Positions 1 to 5,161 of a DNA stretch of 5,161 nucleotides are shown one piece after another. Both the position numbers and the translations under genes were made by a program. The DNA lies in NCBI GenBank assembly GCA_946187095.1, contig CAMHPW010000105.1, positions 1-5,161 of the forward strand, written 5' to 3'. The notes under the pieces were generated by a model. The model was not told the origin of the DNA, searched no databases, and saw only the letters and a program-made list of their open reading frames with translations. The first letter of the stretch is position 1, and every line of letters begins with the position of its first letter. The DNA comes from an uncultured Clostridia bacterium. GTDB taxonomy: Bacteria > Bacillota > Clostridia > Oscillospirales > Acutalibacteraceae.

Positions 1-2457
1 ATCTGCGATAGTCTTTTTGATTCCGCAGCGCTCTTTGAGTTCCTCTATCTTCTGAATGAATATCTCAAAGGTTTCATTGTCATCCTTGCCGACAAATCCC
101 AAAAATCTTGCACATTCGCAATATCTTTCAAGCGTATGCGGATAGGGATACTGTGAGAATGTGCCCATCTTTGACGGTACGGGATCGGCATTGTATCTCA
201 TGATATAAGTGATAAGCAGGGCATTCGCAACACCGTGTGCAATATGATGATATGCACCGAGTTTATGAGCCATAGAATGACATACCCCCAAGAATGCATT
301 GGAAAATGCCATGCCTGCCATTGTAGAGGCTGTTGCCATCTTCTCTCTTGCAATCGGATCGTTTGCACCGTTTTCATACGCTGACGGCAAGTAGGCAAAT
401 ATATTTTTCATAGCCTGCAATGCCAGACCGTCTGTATATTCCGTTGCCATAATGGAAGCGTATGCTTCCAAAGCGTGTGTCAGTGCATCTATGCCCGATG
501 CACTTGTCAAGCCCTTCGGCTGATTCATCATGTTATCGGCATCCACTATTGCCATATTCGGCAAAAGCTCATAATCCGCCAGAGGATATTTGATATTCGT
601 TGATTCATCTGTGATGACGGCAAAAGGCGTTACTTCCGAACCTGTACCCGATGATGTCGGTACGGCTACAAAATAGGCTTTTTCGCCCATTTTCGGGAAA
701 GGACAGATTCTCTTTCGGATATCCATGAAACACATTGCCATATCCATGAAATCCGTTTCAGGATGTTCATAAAGCACCCACATGATCTTGCCTGCATCCA
801 TGGCAGAACCGCCGCCCAATGCAATGATCACATCAGGCTCAAACAATGCCATAGCTGCCGCACCCTCTTTGGCACTGGCAAGTGTCGGATCGGGCTGTAC
901 GTTATAGAAACAAGTGTGCTGTATTCCCAGTTCATCAAGTTTGCTTTCGATAGGCTTTACATAGCCGTTTTTATACAAAAAGCTGTCTGTTACGATAAAT
1001 GCCTTTTTCTTGCCCATGTCGCCAAGTTCATCAAGTGCCAGCGGCATACAGCCTTTTTTGAAATAAACTTTCTGAGGCGTCCTGAACCACAGCATATTTT
1101 CACGACGTTCCGCTACTCTCTTGATATTTAAAAGATGTTTGACACCGACATTTTCGGAAACGGAGTTGCCGCCCCATGAACCACAGCCCAATGTCATTGA
1201 CGGAGTAAGGGCAAAGTTATACAAATCACCGATACCGCCGTGTGATGACGGAGTATTGATAACAATACGACAAGTTTTCATAGCATGAGAGTGTTTTGCA
1301 ATTTTCTCTTTCTGTGCAGGATGGATAAACAATGAAGCTGTATGACCGTAACCGCCGTCTGCAACCAACTGTGCCGCTTTTGCAAGAGCTTCGTCAAATG
1401 TTTCGGCTTTATACATACCCAGAACGGGTGACAGCTTTTCATGGGCAAATTCTTCACTGATATCAACGCTTTCCACTTCACCGATCAGAACTTTTGTCTT
1501 TTCGGGAACTTCCACGCCTGCCAGCTGTGCGATTTTATATGCCGACTGTCCTACGATTCTCGCATTGAGTGAACCGTTGATCAAAATCGTCTTTCTGACT
1601 TTATCAAGCTCATCATCTTTAAGGAAATAACAGCCCCTTGCGGCAAATTCTTTCTTGACTTCATCATAGATATCTGCAAGCACTGTCACACTCTGTTCAG
1701 ATGCACAGATCATGCCGTTATCAAAGGTCTTTGAATGAATGATAGAATTGACGGCAACTTTGATATCAGCCGTACTGTCGATAATAACAGGTGTATTTCC
1801 GGCACCAACGCCCAATGCAGGCTTGCCTGATGAATATGCGGATTTTACCATGCCGGGACCGCCTGTTGCAAGGATCGTATCGGAATTTCTCATCAATGCA
1901 TTCGTCAGTTCCAGTGACGGTACATCTATCCAGCCAATGATATTTTCGGGTGCACCGGCTTTTACTGCCGCTTCCAGAACGATTTTAGCCGCTGCAATCG
2001 TTGATTTTTTTGCACGGGGGTGAGGGCTGATGATAATACCATTCCTTGTTTTCAGGCATATCAAAGCCTTGAAAATTGCGGTTGAAGTCGGATTTGTCGT
2101 CGGAATGACTGCACCGATGATCCCGATCGGCTCGGCGATTTCCGTCAAGCCGAATGCTGTGTCACGGCTTATCACACCGCAGGTTTTTGTATTTTTATAT
2201 TTATTATAGATATATTCGGCGGCATAGTGATTCTTGATAACTTTATCTTCAACAACGCCCATGCCTGTTTCTTCCACAGCCATTTTTGCAAGCGGTATAC
2301 GAGCCATATTCGCCGCTATTGCCGCCGCCTTGAAAATTTTATCCACCTGTTCCTGAGAATATTCCGCAAATTTTTTCTGTGCCTCTTTCACCTGAGCGAG
2401 TTTTGCCTCAAAGCTCTCGATATCCTTCACTTCAAATACGTTTTCCATATTCTCCAT
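1..2457 (-). CDS. adhE: Bifunctional acetaldehyde-CoA dehydrogenase / iron-dependent alcohol dehydrogenase AdhE (C-terminus cut by window edge)
   Basis: The gene encodes the fermentative enzyme that reduces acetyl-CoA to acetaldehyde and then to ethanol, using two NADH; family members form cytoplasmic filaments (spirosomes). I translated 819 codons from the ATG at 2457 to the left edge with no stop or frameshift. Residues 1 to about 440 are the aldehyde dehydrogenase domain: IIGAVIPTTNPTS at 113-125, a GAGNTP motif at 218-223, and FDNGMICASEQ with catalytic Cys251. GCGSWGGN lies at 424-431, near the linker. From about 455 follows the iron-containing alcohol dehydrogenase domain, with GGGS at 548-551, PTSSGTGSE at 600-608 and metal ligands Asp657, His661, His727 and His741, matching E. 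coli Asp653, His657, His723 and His737. Known AdhE proteins have about 860-890 residues, so some 40-70 are outside the window. The start is set by GGAGGT 8 bases upstream; an in-frame Met4 is too close to that site. Identity is secure. Confidence 0.98.
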   Translation of the reverse strand, partial: MENMENVFEVKDIESFEAKLAQVKEAQKKFAEYSQEQVDKIFKAAAIAANMARIPLAKMAVEETGMGVVEDKVIKNHYAAEYIYNKYKNTKTCGVISRDTAFGLTEIAEPIGIIGAVIPTTNPTSTAIFKALICLKTRNGIIISPHPRAKKSTIAAAKIVLEAAVKAGAPENIIGWIDVPSLELTNALMRNSDTILATGGPGMVKSAYSSGKPALGVGAGNTPVIIDSTADIKVAVNSIIHSKTFDNGMICASEQSVTVLADIYDEVKKEFAARGCYFLKDDELDKVRKTILINGSLNARIVGQSAYKIAQLAGVEVPEKTKVLIGEVESVDISEEFAHEKLSPVLGMYKAETFDEALAKAAQLVADGGYGHTASLFIHPAQKEKIAKHSHAMKTCRIVINTPSSHGGIGDLYNFALTPSMTLGCGSWGGNSVSENVGVKHLLNIKRVAERRENMLWFRTPQKVYFKKGCMPLALDELGDMGKKKAFIVTDSFLYKNGYVKPIESKLDELGIQHTCFYNVQPDPTLASAKEGAAAMALFEPDVIIALGGGSAMDAGKIMWVLYEHPETDFMDMAMCFMDIRKRICPFPKMGEKAYFVAVPTSSGTGSEVTPFAVITDESTNIKYPLADYELLPNMAIVDADNMMNQPKGLTSASGIDALTHALEAYASIMATEYTDGLALQAMKNIFAYLPSAYENGANDPIAREKMATASTMAGMAFSNAFLGVCHSMAHKLGAYHHIAHGVANALLITYIMRYNADPVPSKMGTFSQYPYPHTLERYCECARFLGFVGKDDNETFEIFIQKIEELKERCGIKKTIAD

Positions 2458-2465
2458 ATCGTTTT

Positions 2466-2471
2466 ACCTCC
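2466..2471 (-). promoter_or_regulatory. Ribosome binding site of adhE
   Basis: The minus strand reads GGAGGT, a near-perfect Shine-Dalgarno sequence, ending 8 bases before the ATG at 2457. It selects Met1 over the in-frame ATG three codons later and suggests strong translation, as fits an abundant fermentation enzyme. Confidence 0.9.
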
Positions 2472-2498
2472 GTTTTTAAAATGAGTTGTCATGCTATT

Positions 2499-2527
2499 AT
2501 TATAATCCATTGTTCAGATATCGTCAA
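2499..2527 (-). promoter_or_regulatory. Probable housekeeping-sigma promoter of adhE
   Basis: On the minus strand a -35 hexamer TTGACG (2527-2522, five of six consensus bases) is followed by a 17-base spacer and a perfect -10 hexamer TATAAT (2504-2499). A transcript would begin near 2492, giving a leader of about 35 bases that holds the GGAGGT site. The -35 box lies inside the last codons of the membrane protein gene upstream (its stop is at 2516-2514), and the -10 box lies just past the stop. There is no TG of an extended -10 element. I saw no convincing operator, including no clear site for the redox repressor Rex. The call rests on sequence match and position only. Confidence 0.75.
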
Positions 2528-3446
2528 TATTGTTTTGCATTTTTTTCTTTGTTTCAAGCATTTTTATCACTGTACTTCTTTTCACCATACTGCCCCTGAG
2601 TGAAACATATTCATCTTTATCACCTTTTGAAAGCATTTCCAGCTCCTCTATCGTAACACTTTTTTCATTTTCGGCAATTTCTTTCTTCATTTCAGCCTTT
2701 TTCTTTTCTTCTGCATAGGGCTGTATGACGATTTTATCCACCGTCTGATATTCGTTATAGACACATATATACGACAGCAATACAGGCAAAAACAATATCG
2801 TTATCACACCAAGCACAATGAAAAATATTATCCAGCTGTTCGACATGAACAAAACAGATGTCAACACCGCTATGATAAATAAAAGTGTTACCAGCGTTTT
2901 CAGATGCTGCAAGATGCCGCCTGCTATCAGCATGACGGAATTTTTCAGCAGTTCCCCTATTTTCAGTTCCACGCTTACCGCCATCGTGACAAGCGAAAAT
3001 TCCATGAACAAAAAAAACAATCCCATCAATGCACTCAGAACAATGCAGAGTATCACATACGATTTATCCAGATTTTCACGGAAAAAGGCAAACGCAATAT
3101 ACAATCCCAATCCCACTATATATGAAATTATCCCGTTCACCGTGAAAAATTTCCAGTTGTCCTTTATCCCTTTGATAAAATCTTTATACGGCTGAACTGC
3201 TTTTTTAACTGTCAGTTTGCGGCATATACACATCAGGCCCGCCGTAAACGGCGACATCAATGGTATGATCACCGACAAGGCAAGCGGATTCATTTGCCCC
3301 ATAAATCTGAATATCAGCATAGCCGCACCTAAAAATATCACCAGCGGTATGCAATAAAATAAATTTGCCAAAGTAATCTTTCCGATATTTTCCATATAGC
3401 TTGTCAGAAAATCCGTCAAGCCGTATTTTCTCTTTCCCTGAGCCAT
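2514..3446 (-). CDS. Polytopic membrane protein, possibly YesL/DUF624-like, with charged cytoplasmic tail
   Basis: I do not recognise a specific function. The 310-residue product from the ATG at 3446 has about six hydrophobic segments, near residues 26-48, 53-74, 94-112, 118-145, 161-190 and 193-219. After residue 225 comes a hydrophilic tail of about 85 residues, rich in Lys and Glu and without a membrane segment (EEKKKAEMKKEIAENEK near 226-242), probably helical and cytoplasmic. The N-terminal half, with a short basic start, a first helix ending in a Pro-containing hydrophobic stretch, and a loop of the type FIKGIKDNWKFF at 80-91, resembles YesL/DUF624 membrane proteins; this is a weak family guess. 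The frame stays open up to a GTG at 3536, but that extension would overlap the preceding gene by 65 bases. The ATG at 3446 leaves a 25-base gap instead. An AAAGGA site lies about 14 bases upstream, a long spacing, so the start is less certain than the gene. It is likely co-transcribed with the SpoIIM-like gene. Confidence 0.85.
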   Translation of the reverse strand: MAQGKRKYGLTDFLTSYMENIGKITLANLFYCIPLVIFLGAAMLIFRFMGQMNPLALSVIIPLMSPFTAGLMCICRKLTVKKAVQPYKDFIKGIKDNWKFFTVNGIISYIVGLGLYIAFAFFRENLDKSYVILCIVLSALMGLFFLFMEFSLVTMAVSVELKIGELLKNSVMLIAGGILQHLKTLVTLLFIIAVLTSVLFMSNSWIIFFIVLGVITILFLPVLLSYICVYNEYQTVDKIVIQPYAEEKKKAEMKKEIAENEKSVTIEELEMLSKGDKDEYVSLRGSMVKRSTVIKMLETKKKMQNNIDDI

Positions 3447-3471
3447 TTTTGATATCACATTCCTTTTATCT

Positions 3472-4098
3472 TCAAAATTTGAATATCCATGAAAAACACA
3501 TTCCCAGAACCGTATCCAATATTCCCGATACCGCACATAATCCCAACATCAACAGCATGATTTTCATGTACTGCCCCATCTGTATATGCAAATCGTCTTT
3601 CACTTCGCTTTTTATGAAAAAACCTGTCAGCTTTGCGGAATTTCTCATGGATTCCCTTGCCGCCCCTGCGATCACCAATGCCGACAAAAATGCCCCCGGC
3701 AATATTATCAGCAAGTTATATCCCACTCCGTAAAAGCCGTATGTGCCATATAAATATCCTACAGATAAGCCATAGCCATACCCTTTGAAAAACGGTATTA
3801 CCCATGCGAAAAATCCGCCCCATAGTGACAGTCCCAATAAAAATATCACTGCCAGAAATATCACCGATGAACCGAATGATGATACAAATGCCGACAATAT
3901 CCCCTGTGAACATCTCACATGATAATTTGTCTGAAAGATGAAATCCAGCTTTTTCATCATGTCACTGTCGGCATTTCTGCCCGAAATCGCTCCGCATACG
4001 ATACCTGTGAAAAGCACCATGCAGAATATCATCAATATCCAACCGTCCCCCAATCTCATTCTCACTTTCAACGGACTTGAAAAGATTATTTTCTTCAT
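3472..4098 (-). CDS. SpoIIM-family (stage II sporulation protein M-like) integral membrane protein
   Basis: The 208-residue product has a short basic N-terminus and about five hydrophobic segments, near residues 19-38, 73-101, 104-121, 122-147 and 178-206. The central part, FFKGYGYGLSVGYLYGTYG at 103-121 followed by a helix with LPGAFLSALV at 133-142, matches the pattern of SpoIIM (PF01944), whose members are about 200 residues with five membrane spans. In Bacillus, SpoIIM works with SpoIID and SpoIIP in engulfment of the forespore. Here no SpoIID or SpoIIP gene is nearby, and the partner is another membrane protein, so a role outside sporulation is possible. Start choice: the frame also has a TTG at 4113 and an ATG at 4104, but GGAG at 4111-4108 overlaps the first and sits 3 bases from the second; it is 9 bases from the ATG at 4098, which I chose. 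The gap to the metH-like stop is 56 bases. Family assignment comes from remembered motifs, not from a search. Confidence 0.8.
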   Translation of the reverse strand: MKKIIFSSPLKVRMRLGDGWILMIFCMVLFTGIVCGAISGRNADSDMMKKLDFIFQTNYHVRCSQGILSAFVSSFGSSVIFLAVIFLLGLSLWGGFFAWVIPFFKGYGYGLSVGYLYGTYGFYGVGYNLLIILPGAFLSALVIAGAARESMRNSAKLTGFFIKSEVKDDLHIQMGQYMKIMLLMLGLCAVSGILDTVLGMCFSWIFKF

Positions 4099-4107
4099 AA
4101 ACATTTT

Positions 4108-4111
4108 CTCC
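4108..4111 (-). promoter_or_regulatory. Ribosome binding site deciding the start of the SpoIIM-like gene
   Basis: GGAG on the minus strand lies 9 bases before the ATG at 4098. It favours this start over the in-frame ATG at 4104 (3 bases away) and the TTG at 4113, which overlaps the site itself. Confidence 0.65.
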
Positions 4112-4116
4112 AATGT

Positions 4117-4140
4117 ATTTTTCTAAATGTTTATGAAAAT
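4117..4140. repeat. AT-rich imperfect inverted repeat between the metH-like and SpoIIM-like genes
   Basis: The arms ATTTTTC-TAAA and TTTA-TGAAAAT face each other around a 2-base centre, with one unpaired base per arm. The element lies between the metH-like stop (4155) and the GGAG site at 4111-4108. It has almost no GC pairs and no following U-tract, so it is a poor intrinsic terminator. It could be an operator or a weak RNA hairpin, or just chance in AT-rich DNA. Confidence 0.35.
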
Positions 4141-4154
4141 CTCTCTGCAAAAAT

Positions 4155-5161
4155 TCAGCCTGCATAAAATTTTTCCGCAAATCTCACACTGTCCATCGCA
4201 TCTGCACCGTAAAAATCAGCCCCGATCATGTCCGCATATTCCTGATTCAAAACAGCACCGCCTACCATTGTTTGAATAGACCTGTCCGTTTCATTCAGTA
4301 ATTTGATCGTTTCCGCCATTGACGGCACTGTTGTTGTCATCAATGCACTTAATCCTACCAATTTGCAGTGGTGTTCCAAGGCACATTCCACTATTTTTTC
4401 GGGCGGCACATCCCTGCCCAAGTCATACACCGTGAATCCGTAACTCTCCATGAGCACTTTCACGATATTCTTTCCGATATCATGGATATCTCCCTTGACC
4501 GTTGCCAAAACAATCGCCTTGCTTGTATCTGTCTGGTCTTTGGGGATTTTTTTCTTGACTTCTTCAAAAGAAAGGGAAGCCGTTTCCGCACTCATTAAAA
4601 GTTGCGGCAAATATGCCTTTTTCTGTTCAAAAGCCGTTCCTATCTCATTCAGTGCAGGCACGATATGTTTATTTATCACATCAAGCGGTGAAACACTTTC
4701 CAACAGCTTTTTCGTCTGAGTAACTGCACCCTCTTTCAAGCCTTTCACAATGCATACATGAAGATTTTCTTCCGATTTCACATCAGTTTTGGCAACGCCC
4801 TGAATGGCTGACGCATAATTGATGTAATCCACACAGCCTGTATCCAAACAATTCAATGCCCTGTATGCATAGTAAATGTTCATCATTTCCTCTGCAAAGG
4901 GATTCATGATCGCACAATTCAAGCCGCTTTGCAAAGCATTTGCATAAAATGTGCTTGTCACAAGATTTCTCTGCGGCAGTCCGAATGATATATTTGAGAT
5001 ACCAAGACTTGTCTTGACTCCCAATGCCCTGATCAGTCTGATACTTTCCAGCGTTACGACTGCACTTTCGGGATTTGATGATATCGTCAGTGCCAGCGGA
5101 TCGACAATGATTTCTCTTTTGGAAATGCCGTATTCCGCCGCCCTTGCAATGATTTTTTCGG
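4155..5161 (-). CDS. metH: Cobalamin-dependent methionine synthase-type protein, C-terminal part, no reactivation domain (N-terminus outside window)
   Basis: The visible 334 residues end at a TGA at 4157-4155; the frame is open to the right edge, so the gene starts outside. MetH moves a methyl group from methyltetrahydrofolate to homocysteine through bound cobalamin, in the cytoplasm. Numbering from the first full codon (5159), residues 1 to about 110 are the end of the methyltetrahydrofolate-binding barrel: IIVDPLALTISS at 17-28, the hallmark LGISNISFGLPQR at 52-64, and NPF at 86-88. Residues about 130-205 are the helical B12 cap. The rest is the B12-binding Rossmann domain with KGDIHDIGKNIV at 222-233 (lower cobalt ligand His226, partner Asp224), GLSALMTTT at 269-277 and GG at 300-301. 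The position of E. coli Ser810 appears to be Thr277. The protein stops right after this domain, so the S-adenosylmethionine-binding reactivation domain of E. coli MetH (about 330 residues) is absent, as in Thermotoga MetH. A TTG codon at 5024 is internal Leu46, not a start. Other corrinoid methyltransferases are less likely, because the barrel is fused directly to the cap and B12 domains in MetH order; the N-terminal homocysteine domain cannot be checked here. Confidence 0.9.
   Translation of the reverse strand, partial: EKIIARAAEYGISKREIIVDPLALTISSNPESAVVTLESIRLIRALGVKTSLGISNISFGLPQRNLVTSTFYANALQSGLNCAIMNPFAEEMMNIYYAYRALNCLDTGCVDYINYASAIQGVAKTDVKSEENLHVCIVKGLKEGAVTQTKKLLESVSPLDVINKHIVPALNEIGTAFEQKKAYLPQLLMSAETASLSFEEVKKKIPKDQTDTSKAIVLATVKGDIHDIGKNIVKVLMESYGFTVYDLGRDVPPEKIVECALEHHCKLVGLSALMTTTVPSMAETIKLLNETDRSIQTMVGGAVLNQEYADMIGADFYGADAMDSVRFAEKFYAG

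Noticed and set aside
763..1131. Plus-strand open frame of 122 codons
   Set aside because: It lies wholly inside adhE, whose minus-strand translation is continuous and has all family motifs. The plus-strand product has no recognisable motif and no ribosome binding site that I could see.
2458..2513. Intrinsic terminator between the membrane gene and adhE
   Set aside because: No GC-rich hairpin followed by a U-tract is present on the minus strand in this gap, so readthrough from upstream into adhE remains possible.
2458..2535. Possible Rex (redox repressor) operator before adhE
   Set aside because: Rex often controls adhE in Clostridia, so I looked for TTGTTAA-N4-TTAACAA-like symmetry. Only short fragments such as ATTGTT and the small palindromes GATATC and CAATATTG are present, and they do not form a Rex-like site.
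2818..3195. Plus-strand open frame of 125 codons
   Set aside because: It is antisense to the membrane protein gene at 2514-3446. The product is a Ser/Ile/Asn-rich read-out of antisense hydrophobic codons, typical of a shadow frame.
3401..3733. Plus-strand open frame of 110 codons
   Set aside because: It is antisense across the junction of the two membrane genes, and both minus-strand genes explain the sequence better.
3962..4180. Minus-strand frame of 72 codons covering the gap between the metH-like and SpoIIM-like genes
   Set aside because: It overlaps the end of the metH-like gene and a large part of the SpoIIM-like gene in another frame. The product has no family resemblance, and the SpoIIM-like frame has a better ribosome binding site and clear membrane segments.

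Overview
The window shows four protein-coding genes, all on the minus strand and tightly packed. Reading in the direction of transcription (right to left) they are: the C-terminal part of a cobalamin-dependent methionine synthase-type protein (metH-like, cut by the right edge), a SpoIIM-family membrane protein, a second polytopic membrane protein that resembles the YesL/DUF624 family, and a bifunctional aldehyde/alcohol dehydrogenase (adhE, missing its last residues at the left edge). No stretch over 300 bases lacks a gene. The intergenic gaps are 56, 25 and 56 bases. I see no RNA gene, mobile element, CRISPR array or clear terminator.

The content points to an anaerobic, fermentative Firmicute of the class Clostridia. 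AdhE is a fermentation enzyme, SpoIIM belongs to a family best known from endospore formers, and the MetH-type protein stops after its B12 domain without a reactivation domain. The DNA is moderately AT-rich and the ribosome binding sites are GGAG-like. A more exact placement (for example Oscillospiraceae/Ruminococcus-like) is only a guess.

Right part (4155-5161): methyltetrahydrofolate-binding domain end, B12 cap and B12-binding domain. Middle (2514-4098): two membrane proteins 25 bases apart, almost certainly co-transcribed and perhaps acting together; neither can be given a proven function. Left part (1-2457): 819 residues of AdhE with all catalytic and metal-binding residues seen. A near-consensus housekeeping promoter for adhE (TTGACG, 17-base spacer, TATAAT) straddles the 3' end of the membrane gene before it, so adhE is probably transcribed on its own even though it follows the others closely.

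The methyl-transfer enzyme and the fermentation enzyme are ordinary housekeeping genes. The part that is least explained is the SpoIIM/YesL-like pair. I do not see a convincing new system here.
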